From Oscillospiraceae bacterium (GTDB taxonomy: Bacteria; Bacillota; Clostridia; Oscillospirales; Oscillospiraceae): 47,992 nucleotides of DNA. This document shows positions 1-7,813 of the stretch, one piece after another. The position numbers and the translations under genes were made by a program. The DNA is taken from the NCBI GenBank assembly GCA_017519005.1, contig JAFWTG010000046.1, forward strand, positions 1 to 47,992, read 5' to 3'. The notes beneath the pieces are model-generated. The model was not told where the DNA came from and did no database searches. It worked only from the letters and a program-made list of their open reading frames with translations. Position 1 is the first letter of the stretch, and each line of letters opens with the position of its first letter.

Positions 1-637
1 GACCGACGGAGTACTTGTCGTACTTGTTCAGCCAGTGGGAGATGTGCTCCACGGATACGGACTGATTCTCATGCTCGATGGCCTTTTCCACGGGGATCAC
101 GTGCATGCCAACGCCGGCGCCGCCCAGGGGGATCATGGGGGTCACGTTCTCCAAGGGCATCTGGGTCATCAGGTTGAAGAAGGTGGCCAGCTCCGGATGG
201 GCGTCCGTCAGCTCGTCGTTCATCATCATGAACTCCGCGGAGCCGGGGACGAAGATGGGTACGCTGTAGTGCTTGGTCTTCTGGGGGCCCTCCCGGGTCA
301 TCTCTAACATGCCGACCCAGCAGAGGTGCTTCACCATCTTCTCGGTGTCCTCCTCGGACATGTTGTTCATCTTTGCCAGGGTGGGGACGTCGTAGGGGAC
401 CCGAGTCTTCTTGAAGTTCAGCAGAAACCGTGCCTCCTCCTTGGTCAGCACTGCGTCCAGCGCCCAGTATTCCGGATCGTCATACTTCAGGCTGCGGGTG
501 TACTTTTGCAGGTAGCGGTCTGTGATCATGGTGCCGAGCTTCAGGATCAGCTTGGCCTTTTCGGGGTCCGCGGGCTTGTAGTTGGGATCCTGCTTGAAAT
601 CCCGCTCGTTGACCATGCGGTTCTTTTGGTCTTTCAT
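1..637 (-). CDS. N-terminal part of a probable Fe-S/flavin oxidoreductase (truncated by window edge)
   Basis: An uninterrupted leftward frame begins at an ATG (637) preceded by AGAGGTG and runs off the window, giving 212 residues without a stop. The visible part begins MKDQKNRMVNERDFKQD. It holds a winged-helix-like stretch (VPYDVPTLAKMNNMSEEDTEKM) followed by a FVPGSAEF segment. From memory, this arrangement precedes 4Fe-4S and FAD domains in large clostridial oxidoreductases, but no cysteine cluster lies in the part seen here, so the family is tentative. It is 44 bp downstream of two hypB genes on the same strand and probably shares their transcript. If so, the HypB proteins may serve this enzyme or a partner beyond the edge. 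Confidence 0.55.
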   Translation of the reverse strand, partial: MKDQKNRMVNERDFKQDPNYKPADPEKAKLILKLGTMITDRYLQKYTRSLKYDDPEYWALDAVLTKEEARFLLNFKKTRVPYDVPTLAKMNNMSEEDTEKMVKHLCWVGMLEMTREGPQKTKHYSVPIFVPGSAEFMMMNDELTDAHPELATFFNLMTQMPLENVTPMIPLGGAGVGMHVIPVEKAIEHENQSVSVEHISHWLNKYDKYSVG

Positions 638-681
638 GTTTGCACCTCTTTGTATCTGTTTGGTTGTTGCTTTATGATCGG

Positions 682-1341
682 TTAGATGTCTGACGCCCGG
701 AACAAACAGGCTTTGATCCATTGCTCGAGCTCCCGCATTCCTTCTCCCGTCTTTGCGCTGACGGGGAAGATTCGGAGCTTGGGATTCAGCTTCAAGACCC
801 GCTCCCGGCATTTTTCCAGGTCGAAGTTGAAATAGGGGAGGGTGTCAGTTTTGGTAATGACCAGCGCGTCGCTTTTTTGGAACATCAGGGGGTATTTCAG
901 GGGTTTGTCGTCGCCCTCCGGAACGGAGAGCAGCATGATATTTTTGGACGCGCCGGTGTCATATTCCGCCGGACAGATCAGATTGCCCACGTTTTCCAGG
1001 AAGATCAGCTCCAGCTCCTTCGATTCCATGGCCTCCCAGGCCGCGGCAGTCATGCCCGCGTCCATGTGGCACATGCCGGAGGTGTGGACCTGGATGGACC
1101 TGGCGCCCAGGGCTTCCATCCGCCGGGCGTCCACGTCGGATTCGATATCCGCCTCCATAACGCCGATCTTCACGGCAGGCAGGTCCCGGATGATCCGGGA
1201 CAGCAGAGTGGTCTTCCCGGAGCCTGGACTGCTCATGACGTTCACCAGCAGAGTCCCGGCGGCCTGCATCCGCTCCCGCAGAGCCTGGGCGTCGTGATCG
1301 TTGGAGGCTGTGACGGTGGCGTTCAGTTGGATCAGCTTCAT
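682..1341 (-). CDS. hypB: HypB-family nickel metallochaperone GTPase (copy 1)
   Basis: This 219-residue SIMIBI GTPase belongs to the family that inserts nickel into [NiFe] hydrogenases. The P-loop (SSPGSGKTT, about residues 37-45), the Cys-His pair of the G-domain metal site (C91-H92 in SGMCHMDA) and the third ligand (C123 in NLICPAEYD) are all present. The N-terminal CXXCGC high-affinity site and the His-rich tail of some homologues are absent. The start codon overlaps the stop of the second hypB copy by ATGA, which implies translational coupling. No hydrogenase subunit or hypA, C, D, E or F gene lies in this window, so the client enzyme is unknown. Confidence 0.9.
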   Translation of the reverse strand: MKLIQLNATVTASNDHDAQALRERMQAAGTLLVNVMSSPGSGKTTLLSRIIRDLPAVKIGVMEADIESDVDARRMEALGARSIQVHTSGMCHMDAGMTAAAWEAMESKELELIFLENVGNLICPAEYDTGASKNIMLLSVPEGDDKPLKYPLMFQKSDALVITKTDTLPYFNFDLEKCRERVLKLNPKLRIFPVSAKTGEGMRELEQWIKACLFRASDI

Positions 1342-2009
1342 CGGGAAGCCCTCCTTTCCGCCCGTAAGCGGCGGAGCCTTGCGGCAAGCGTGTCGAAGCC
1401 CGCGCCGTTCAGCGCCGATACGGGGAAAATCTCTATGTTGGGGTTCAGCGCCCTGGCGCGCTGAGAGGCTGTCTCCAGGTCAAAGTCAAACACCGGAGCG
1501 GCGTCGATTTTGTTGACCAGCATCCAATCGCTGACCGTAAACATCTGGGGATATTTCAGGGGCTTGTCGTCGCCCTCGGGGACGGAAAGAATCATCATGC
1601 GCAGGTCTGCGCCGACGTCAAATTCCGCGGGACAGACCAGATTGCCCACGTTTTCCAGAAATACCAGGTCAAGATCTTCCGGGCCCAGCGCCTCCAGCCC
1701 CCTGGCGGTCATGGCCGCGTCCATGTGACAGAGCCCGCCGGTGTGGAGCTGAACGACCCTTGCGCCCGCCTCCGCCACAGCTCTGGCGTCCACGTCGGAG
1801 TCCACGTCCGCCTCCATGACGCCGATCCGCAGCGTATCCCGCAACCGGGTGATGAGCTGCAGCAGGGCGGAGGTTTTTCCGGCACCGGGCGAGCCCATGA
1901 GATTCACCAGCAGGACGCCACGCTGCTTCAGCGTCTTCCGGGTCTCGGCGGCAATCCGATCGTTGTCCGCCAGAACCTGCTCCTTAACTTCCAAGATCTT
2001 GAAATCCAT
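1338..2009 (-). CDS. hypB: HypB-family nickel metallochaperone GTPase (copy 2)
   Basis: This is a second HypB-type GTPase of 223 residues. Its P-loop is GSPGAGKTS (about residues 39-47), and its metal-site residues C94-H95 and C126 match those of copy 1. The ATG at 2009 is chosen because AGGAGAG lies just upstream; a longer in-frame extension to 2156 lacks homology and a ribosome site. The two copies share the GTPase core but differ across most of their length, so this is an old duplication with possible specialisation (heterodimer or different clients), not a recent copy. It is the first gene of a leftward hypB-hypB-oxidoreductase unit, separated from the next gene to the right by a terminator. 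Confidence 0.9.
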   Translation of the reverse strand: MDFKILEVKEQVLADNDRIAAETRKTLKQRGVLLVNLMGSPGAGKTSALLQLITRLRDTLRIGVMEADVDSDVDARAVAEAGARVVQLHTGGLCHMDAAMTARGLEALGPEDLDLVFLENVGNLVCPAEFDVGADLRMMILSVPEGDDKPLKYPQMFTVSDWMLVNKIDAAPVFDFDLETASQRARALNPNIEIFPVSALNGAGFDTLAARLRRLRAERRASR

Positions 2010-2120
2010 CGTTCGTCTCTCCTGTGACGCTTGCTGCTTCCGCATCAGAGGGCGGGACGTGAAAATCGGGCACGTTGGGCAGCCTGCTTCCGCCTCCGGA
2101 TATTCTTCGCAGCATCTTTC
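2010..2120 (-). other. Structured 5' leader of the hypB unit, class unknown
   Basis: The untranslated stretch before the hypB unit contains the 10-mer GCGGAAGCAG twice (plus-strand 2034-2043 and 2084-2093, exactly 50 bp apart). It also has a short hairpin with ACGTG/CACGT arms and complementary CGGAGGCGG / CCGCC tracts. It could fold as a cis-regulatory RNA, but I could not match it to the NiCo, cobalamin or other riboswitch consensus I know. Confidence 0.25.
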
Positions 2121-2199
2121 TTTTAATATAACACGACTTCCGTCAAAAAGATACAACTATTTTTTGAATTATAAAAAATAATCGAAATAACAAAACGAA

Positions 2200-2231
2200 C
2201 GCTTCCGTGTGTCGGCTGACACGCGGAAGCG
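2200..2231 (-). terminator. Rho-independent terminator after the DUF5692-like gene
   Basis: A near-perfect inverted repeat has CGCTTCCG and CGGAAGCG outer arms and GTGTC/GACAC inside. On the minus strand it is followed by T-rich sequence (GTTTTGTTATTT). It lies 44 bp beyond the stop at 2275 and separates that gene from the hypB unit. Confidence 0.75.
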
Positions 2232-2274
2232 CTGTTCATGTTGTATTTAAATTGTCAGACAATCGGAAGACAGC

Positions 2275-3387
2275 TCAGAGAGCGGCTCTTGCCATAGCTT
2301 CCTCATAATCCCTGGTCCCGGCGAAGACTTCGTTGGAGTAGGGGTTCTTCTTCATCCGGATGGAACGCTTGATGATGACGGCAATGCAGAGCAGGTTCAC
2401 GCCAATGGAGAGCATGGCGATAAAACCCTGCATGCGCGCGTCCGCCGTAATCCCCATCTGCGCGATGGCCTCCCCGGCGGCGGCAGTCTTGCCCTGCCCG
2501 TTGTTGAAGAGCTCAATGGCCTTCTCATAGAGCGCCATGGTGGTGACGCCCTTTTCGGCAGCGCCGGTATAGAGGCTGGGCAGAACGGCGGCGAAGCGGC
2601 CCTTCAGCTGGAACAGCGGCACGGTCTGCGCCCACATGCACCAGATCGCCAGGGTGTTGGCACGGTTCTGGATCCAGCCGCCCTTGTTCCACAGCGCGTT
2701 GGCGACGGTGGGAGCCAGCAGCAGCGCGAAGCCGCAGTACCAGGCGTGGGTGGGCAGATTCAGATAGGTGTATTCGAAGTTCCAGATGTCGTAGGCGACG
2801 ATGAACCAGATGGTCATATCGGGCCACAGCATATCGGACCGGTTCTTGTCCTTGGAGCTGTAAAGGTGGATGCAGCCGGTCATGCAGAAGATGTTGATGA
2901 GGCCGGCCAGCGCGTTCAGAATGTTCCACCAGCCGCCGTAGAGGAAGACGCCCTCATTGGAGGCCCACCAGGCGCCGCTGAAGTTGCCGGTGATGGAATA
3001 GGCGGCCAGGGCGGACTCCATATCGGAGACGTTGGCGATCATGATGTTGGCGGCCACGATGAACCAGGGATACCACTTGAACCACTTTTTCTTGCCGAGG
3101 CCCCACTGATACTTGATCATCATGAAGCCTACGCAGCCGACGTCGGCGGCATACAGCTTGAAGTAGTGGAACCAGCCGTCCATGTAGGCGACGGTGGGAT
3201 TGCTCTTGCCGCCGAAGAGACCCAAGTGCGCCAGAACGTAGTAAACGGTGAGCATGACCGGGATGATGACGAAGATGATCATGCCGCCGGCCTTGGTCTT
3301 GCGGCCCAGCTCATTGAGAATAATGAGCCCGGCAAATACCAGGACCCAGCCCAGAATTTGCCACAGATTGCTGATTTGGAATATCAT
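2275..3387 (-). CDS. Multi-pass membrane protein, DUF5692-like
   Basis: This 370-residue integral membrane protein has many hydrophobic helices, starting with QILGWVLVFAGLIILNELG, and an unusually high tryptophan content (for example GAWWASNEG, GGWWNILNAL, DIWNFEYTYL). I recall this as DUF5692, a family of unknown function. The start at 3387 is set by GGGGAGGAAAAGAA directly before the ATG; an upstream in-frame ATG at 3435 falls inside the promoter -10 region and is excluded. It has its own strong promoter and terminator, so it appears monocistronic. It lies next to a LysR gene that also faces the amino acid fermentation operon. A transport or membrane-coupling role for those metabolites is possible but unproven. 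Confidence 0.65.
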   Translation of the reverse strand: MIFQISNLWQILGWVLVFAGLIILNELGRKTKAGGMIIFVIIPVMLTVYYVLAHLGLFGGKSNPTVAYMDGWFHYFKLYAADVGCVGFMMIKYQWGLGKKKWFKWYPWFIVAANIMIANVSDMESALAAYSITGNFSGAWWASNEGVFLYGGWWNILNALAGLINIFCMTGCIHLYSSKDKNRSDMLWPDMTIWFIVAYDIWNFEYTYLNLPTHAWYCGFALLLAPTVANALWNKGGWIQNRANTLAIWCMWAQTVPLFQLKGRFAAVLPSLYTGAAEKGVTTMALYEKAIELFNNGQGKTAAAGEAIAQMGITADARMQGFIAMLSIGVNLLCIAVIIKRSIRMKKNPYSNEVFAGTRDYEEAMARAAL

Positions 3388-3434
3388 TTCTTTTCCTCCC
3401 CGGATGATTTTTTTGTTGATTTCATCCAAATGCA

Positions 3435-3462
3435 ATTATACACCGTTTGAAATGATTGTCAA
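3435..3462 (-). promoter_or_regulatory. Sigma-A promoter of the DUF5692-like gene
   Basis: On the minus strand, TTGACA (3462-3457) and TATAAT (3440-3435) are separated by 16 bp. Both hexamers match the consensus perfectly, implying strong, largely constitutive expression unless repressed. Confidence 0.8.
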
Positions 3463-3495
3463 GAAGAAAGGGGTTCGACGCCGTCTGAAATCAGC

Positions 3496-4383
3496 TTAAC
3501 TCCTGCATTGCGTGGTCAGGTAATCCCGGAAGCGCTTGATCTCCGGCCGCTTCAGATTTGAATGCAGGCAGATGAACTGCAGGCTGATCCAGGTTTCCGG
3601 CTCCAGCGGAACGGCGGTTACGTGGAAGTAGTCCGCGAAGGAGGCCGGTCCCATGGCGACGCCCATACCGTCGCGCACCAGGCGCATACTGGTGTCGATG
3701 CCGTCGGTCCGGAAAACGCGCTTGATGCTGATGTGATACTTCCGCAGGGCGTTTTTCATGGAGCGGTCCTCGGCGGAGTCCTCCAGACCGGAGATCATGG
3801 TACAGCCCTGCAGATCCCGGAAGGCGAGGGAGTTGTAACCGGCGCGGGGATCGTTCTCGCTCAGCAGGACGCACTGCCGTTCCCGAATCAGCGGAACGGC
3901 GAAAAGCTCGGCGGAATCCGACTGGTGATCGTCCAGCGGGAGCCGGTCCAGGGCCAGATCCAGCTCTCCCTTCCGCAGCGACTCCACCATGTCGCGGCCG
4001 GCCTCCGTCACAAAGGTGACCTCGATCTCCGGCTTTGCTTCAAAGTAGGCGGCGATTTTCGGGAAGAGTCCGTTGGAGTAGACGCGGGAACCCAGGCCCA
4101 GACGCAGCCGAAGCGACGCGGGCTTTTCCTTCTGCTGTACGGTTTTACAGAACTCAATCCAACGGTCCGCCACCGGCTGCGCCTGATCGCAGAAGCTTTG
4201 CCCCTCCTCCGTCAGCTGCAGTCCGTTGGCGGTACGGGAGAAGAGAGAATAGCCCAGCTCCTCCTCCAGACGGCGCAGCTGCTGGGAGAGCGCGGACTGC
4301 GACAGATAGAGCTTTTGCGCCGCCTGCGACACGCTGGAGCGGGAGGCAATCTCCAAAACGTAAAGAACCTGTTGTATCGTCAT
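3496..4383 (-). CDS. LysR-family transcriptional regulator
   Basis: This 295-residue LysR-type regulator has an N-terminal winged helix-turn-helix (QVLYVLEIASRSSVSQAAQK, LSQSALSQQLRRLE) and a C-terminal periplasmic-binding-like effector domain. The ATG at 4383 follows AGAGGTAAAGCTT; a longer frame to 4470 would start inside the promoter and has no ribosome site. The gene is divergent from iorA with interlocked promoters, which is the usual LysR arrangement. I infer that it controls the iorAB-ptb-buk-aminotransferase-tnaA run and its own gene. The effector is unknown; an aromatic amino acid or aryl-2-oxo acid would be a logical candidate. Confidence 0.9.
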   Translation of the reverse strand: MTIQQVLYVLEIASRSSVSQAAQKLYLSQSALSQQLRRLEEELGYSLFSRTANGLQLTEEGQSFCDQAQPVADRWIEFCKTVQQKEKPASLRLRLGLGSRVYSNGLFPKIAAYFEAKPEIEVTFVTEAGRDMVESLRKGELDLALDRLPLDDHQSDSAELFAVPLIRERQCVLLSENDPRAGYNSLAFRDLQGCTMISGLEDSAEDRSMKNALRKYHISIKRVFRTDGIDTSMRLVRDGMGVAMGPASFADYFHVTAVPLEPETWISLQFICLHSNLKRPEIKRFRDYLTTQCRS

Positions 4384-4431
4384 AAGCTTTACCTCTAATG
4401 GAGCATGATTTTGCGGGAGAATAAGTAAATC

Positions 4432-4485
4432 TAATACTGCTATTATAAGTTTATTCTTTACAGTTTGCAAGTATTATTTTATAAT
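4432..4485. promoter_or_regulatory. Interlocked divergent promoters of lysR and iorA with a dyad
   Basis: The rightward promoter is TTTACA (4457-4462), 17 bp, TATAAT (4480-4485). The leftward promoter is TTGCAA (4470-4465), 17 bp, TATAAT (4447-4442). Each -35 element lies inside the spacer of the other, so polymerase should occupy only one at a time. A perfect 7-bp inverted repeat, TAATACT (4432-4438) and AGTATTA (4470-4476), brackets the leftward promoter and is a candidate LysR half-site pair. Confidence 0.75.
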
Positions 4486-4542
4486 ATTTTTGGACGGAAT
4501 TCACAAAATCCCGCTTGATAACTCAGAAAGGTGGTCATTACA

Positions 4543-6294
4543 TTGGATCGACAACTGCTTTCCGGCAATGAGGCCATTGCCAGAGGAGCCTATGAGGCCG
4601 GCGTCAAGGTCTGCTCCGCCTACCCCGGAACGCCCAGCACGGAGATCTTCGAGAATCTGCCCAAGTACAAGGATGCGCTCTACTGCGAATGGGCTCCGAA
4701 CGAAAAGGTCGCCACGGAGGTCGCCTATGGCGCCAGCATTGCGGGTGTTCGCAGCCTTTGCGCCATGAAGCACGTGGGAGTCAACGTTGCCGCGGACCCC
4801 ATTTTCACTGCGGCCTATAACGGCGTCAGCGGCGGCTTCGTTATCATTTCCGCCGACGATCCCAGCATGCATTCCTCCCAGAATGAGCAGGATAACCGGT
4901 ATTACGCCAAGTCCGCGAAAATCGCCATGATAGAGCCATCCGATTCTCAGGAATGCCTGGACTTTATGAAGGCTGCCTACGAGATCTCTGAGCAGTTTGA
5001 TATGCCCGTGCTTTTCCGGACCACCACCCGCGTGGCCCATTCCAAGAGCATCGTCAGCTTCGGCGAGCGCGTGGAGCGCGAGGTTCCGCCCTATGTGCGC
5101 AACACCCGCAAGTACATCTCCGCCCCCGCCAACGCCTATCGCAACCATCCCAAGCTGGAGGAGAATCTGAAGAAGCTGGCGGCCTACGGCTGCACCAGCC
5201 CCCTGAACAAGGTCGAGCCGGGCGACGGCAAGATCGGCGTCGTCACCGCCTCCATTGCTTACTACTATGCCAAGGACGCCTTCCCCGAAGGCACGGCCTT
5301 CCTGAAGCTGGGTCTGACCAACCCCCTGCCCATGGACCTGATCCGCGACTTCGCCTCCAAGGTCGAGAAGCTCTACGTCATTGAGGAGCTGGACGGCTTC
5401 ATGGAGGAGCAGATCAAGGCCGCCGGCATCCCCTGTGTCGGCAAGGAGCTCATCGGCAACATGTACGAGCTGAATCCGCAGCTTGTCAAAGAGCGGATCT
5501 TCGGCGAGGCCGCGCCCGTCACCGACGTGGGCGTGCAGGCCGTTTCCCGTCCGCCCGCACTCTGCCCCGGCTGCCCCCACAGAGGCTTCTTCTACACCAT
5601 GTCCAAGCATAAGGACTTCGTTATCGCCGGCGATATCGGCTGCTACACGCTGGGCGGCTCCGCACCTCTGAACGCGCTGGATTCCGTGGTCTGCATGGGC
5701 GGCGGCTTCTCCGTGGCGATGGGTATGGCCAAGGCCTTCGAGGCCGCCGGCGTCACCGACAAGAAGGTCTTCGGCGTCCTGGGCGACTCCACCTTCTTCC
5801 ACAGCGGCATGACCGGCGCGGCCGAGATCATCTACAACGGAGGCAATCTGATCCCCGTGGTGCTGGACAACTCCATCACCGGCATGACCGGCCACCAGGA
5901 TAACCCCGTCACCGGCTTCAACCTCCAGGGCGAGATTGCCGAAAAGCTGAAGATCGAGGACATTCTCACGGCCTACGGCTACAAGAAGGTTATCATCGTT
6001 GATCCGCAGGACCTCAAGGCCATGGAGCAGGCCGTTCAGGACGCCCTCCACTCCGAGGTCCCCGCCGCCATCATTGCCCGTCGGCCCTGCCTGCTGATCA
6101 AGCGCATCAAGCACGATATCGGCAAGTGCGTCGTCGATACGGACAAGTGCATCGGCTGCAAGCGCTGCCTCGGTGTAGGCTGCCCCGCCGTGCTCGTTGA
6201 GAACAAGAAGGCCCGGATCGATCACAATCAGTGCGTGGGCTGCACCGTCTGCGCGCAGGTTTGCCCGATGGGCGCCATCAGCAGAAAGGAGTAA
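4543..6294 (+). CDS. iorA: Indolepyruvate ferredoxin oxidoreductase, alpha subunit
   Basis: The large subunit of the ferredoxin-dependent enzyme that converts aryl-2-oxo acids (indolepyruvate, phenylpyruvate, hydroxyphenylpyruvate) to aryl-acetyl-CoA, CO2 and reduced ferredoxin. It has 583 residues: an N-terminal pyrimidine-binding domain (SAYPGTPSTEIFENL), a thiamine-diphosphate domain (GDIGCYTLGG, VLDNSITGMTGHQDNP), and two C-terminal 4Fe-4S motifs, CIGCKRCLGVGCP (CX2CX2CX4CP) and CVGCTVCAQVCP. The start is taken as TTG at 4543, because AAGGTGG at 4529-4535 lies 7 bp upstream and the family begins close to this residue. An in-frame GTG at 4531 overlaps that ribosome site and is less likely. 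It is the first gene of the operon and pairs with iorB. Confidence 0.93.
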   Translation: MDRQLLSGNEAIARGAYEAGVKVCSAYPGTPSTEIFENLPKYKDALYCEWAPNEKVATEVAYGASIAGVRSLCAMKHVGVNVAADPIFTAAYNGVSGGFVIISADDPSMHSSQNEQDNRYYAKSAKIAMIEPSDSQECLDFMKAAYEISEQFDMPVLFRTTTRVAHSKSIVSFGERVEREVPPYVRNTRKYISAPANAYRNHPKLEENLKKLAAYGCTSPLNKVEPGDGKIGVVTASIAYYYAKDAFPEGTAFLKLGLTNPLPMDLIRDFASKVEKLYVIEELDGFMEEQIKAAGIPCVGKELIGNMYELNPQLVKERIFGEAAPVTDVGVQAVSRPPALCPGCPHRGFFYTMSKHKDFVIAGDIGCYTLGGSAPLNALDSVVCMGGGFSVAMGMAKAFEAAGVTDKKVFGVLGDSTFFHSGMTGAAEIIYNGGNLIPVVLDNSITGMTGHQDNPVTGFNLQGEIAEKLKIEDILTAYGYKKVIIVDPQDLKAMEQAVQDALHSEVPAAIIARRPCLLIKRIKHDIGKCVVDTDKCIGCKRCLGVGCPAVLVENKKARIDHNQCVGCTVCAQVCPMGAISRKE

Positions 6295-6300
6295 TCAGCC

Positions 6301-6885
6301 ATGACGAAAACGAAAAGCGCGCTGTTGGTCGGCGTAGGCGGCCAGGGTGCTATCCTCACCGCGAAGGTACTGGTCAACGGTCTGATGCGTGCAGGCTATG
6401 ACGTCAAGATGTCCGAGGTCCACGGCATGAGCCAGCGCGGCGGCTCCGTCTCCACCCAGGTCCACTGGGGAGAGAAGGTGAATTCCCCCGTGATCGGCAA
6501 GGGTGCCGCGGATATCATCGTGGCCTTCGAGAAGATGGAGGCCGTCCGCTACGCCGACTACCTGAAGCCGGACGGCGTGGTGGTCGTCAACGACTACGAG
6601 ATGGCGTCCTCCTCCATCGCCGCGGGGCTTGCTCAGTATCCCGAGGGCTGTCTGGAGGCCATGCAGAAGCATTTTACCACCCACGTGCTGAAGGCGGGCG
6701 AGATTGCGGAGTCCCTGGGCTCCGCCAAGTGCATGAACATCGTCCTCTTTGGCTCCATGGTGAAGGCCCTGGGCATGGACGGCGTGGTGGACTGGGAGGA
6801 CGTGATCGCCTCCACCGTGCCGCCCAAGTTCCGGGAGCTGAACCTGAAGGCCTACCGCGCCGGTCACGACGCAGTCAAGGCCTGA
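6301..6885 (+). CDS. iorB: Indolepyruvate ferredoxin oxidoreductase, beta subunit
   Basis: A 194-residue subunit of the pyruvate/ketoisovalerate oxidoreductase gamma domain type. It carries the typical GVGGQGAILTAKVL start and the EVHGMSQRGGSV motif. It is the normal length for the family and begins 6 bp after iorA, giving a two-subunit enzyme like the archaeal and clostridial IOR. With IorA it decarboxylates the 2-oxo acid oxidatively and passes electrons to ferredoxin. The substrate range (aromatic versus branched-chain) cannot be read from the sequence alone. The neighbouring tryptophanase-family gene and the IorA architecture favour aromatic acids. Confidence 0.93.
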   Translation: MTKTKSALLVGVGGQGAILTAKVLVNGLMRAGYDVKMSEVHGMSQRGGSVSTQVHWGEKVNSPVIGKGAADIIVAFEKMEAVRYADYLKPDGVVVVNDYEMASSSIAAGLAQYPEGCLEAMQKHFTTHVLKAGEIAESLGSAKCMNIVLFGSMVKALGMDGVVDWEDVIASTVPPKFRELNLKAYRAGHDAVKA

Positions 6886-6898
6886 GAGGGATACCGAT

Positions 6899-7798
6899 AT
6901 GCTGAAGGATTTTAACGCGCTGCGCGAGCTGGTCGGGGCAGGGGAGCTCAGGACCGTCGCCGTCGCCTGCGCCCATGACGCCCATACCCTGGAGGCCGTG
7001 CTGCACGCGGCCGGGGAGGGCATTCTCAAATACGTCCTGGTGGGCCACCGGGACGAAATCCTCCGGATCGGCCGGGAGCTGGGGCACGAGATCGACCCCG
7101 CCGCCATTGTGGACGCCGATACCGACGAGGAAGCCGCCCGCATCGCCGTGGAGCTGATCCGGGAGAACAAGGCCGACTTCCTGCAGAAGGGCTATATGCA
7201 GACCTCCACGATCCTCAAGGCCGTGGTAAACAAGCAGACCGGCATCGGTACCGGCGGCATCATCTCCCACACCGCCTTTATCGAAATTCCCGGCTACCAC
7301 AAGCTGCTGGGCGTGGCCGACGGCGGCATGGTGCCCCATCCCGATCTGGAACAGAAGAAGGGTATCCTCCGCAACGCCGTGGAGGCCTTCCGGGGCCTGG
7401 GCTACGAGCGGCCTCTGGTGGCCGCCGTCTGCGCCGCCGAGACCGTCAGCCCCAAGATCGTCGAGACCGTGGATGCCGCGGCGCTGAAGGATGCCGCCCT
7501 CGCAGGCGAATTCGGCAATTGCTATGTGGAGGGTCCCATTTCCCTGGACCTGGCCATGGACAAAGCTTCCTGCGAGATCAAGAAGTACGACAGCCCCGTC
7601 AGCGGCAACACGGACATCCTGCTGGTTCCCTATATGGCCGTTGGCAACATCTTCGTCAAGGGGCTGCTGCTCTACGCCGGCGCCCGGATGGTGGGCGTCG
7701 TCACCGGCGCCAAATGCCCCATCGCCCTGAACTCCCGCAGCGCCAGCTTCGAGGAAAAGTACTACTCTCTCATGGCATGCGCCGCCATTTGCCGCTAA
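6899..7798 (+). CDS. ptb: Phosphate butyryltransferase-family acyl phosphotransferase
   Basis: This 299-residue member of the phosphate acetyl/butyryltransferase family exchanges CoA for phosphate on an acyl-CoA. The GTGGIISHTAFIEIPGYHKL and YDSPVSGNTDILLVP segments are characteristic, and the length matches known Ptb proteins. It starts 13 bp after iorB and 15 bp before the butyrate kinase gene. No crotonyl-CoA or butyryl-CoA genes are nearby, while an arylpyruvate oxidoreductase is. I therefore infer that its substrate here is an arylacetyl-CoA (or branched acyl-CoA) rather than butyryl-CoA. That is context-based, not residue-based. Confidence 0.9.
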   Translation: MLKDFNALRELVGAGELRTVAVACAHDAHTLEAVLHAAGEGILKYVLVGHRDEILRIGRELGHEIDPAAIVDADTDEEAARIAVELIRENKADFLQKGYMQTSTILKAVVNKQTGIGTGGIISHTAFIEIPGYHKLLGVADGGMVPHPDLEQKKGILRNAVEAFRGLGYERPLVAAVCAAETVSPKIVETVDAAALKDAALAGEFGNCYVEGPISLDLAMDKASCEIKKYDSPVSGNTDILLVPYMAVGNIFVKGLLLYAGARMVGVVTGAKCPIALNSRSASFEEKYYSLMACAAICR

Positions 7799-7813
7799 GG
7801 CAGGGGAGGGGCC

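Noticed and set aside
2010-2130. NiCo or cobalamin riboswitch before hypB.
   Set aside because: The conserved core sequences of those classes could not be matched, so only an unclassified structured leader is reported.
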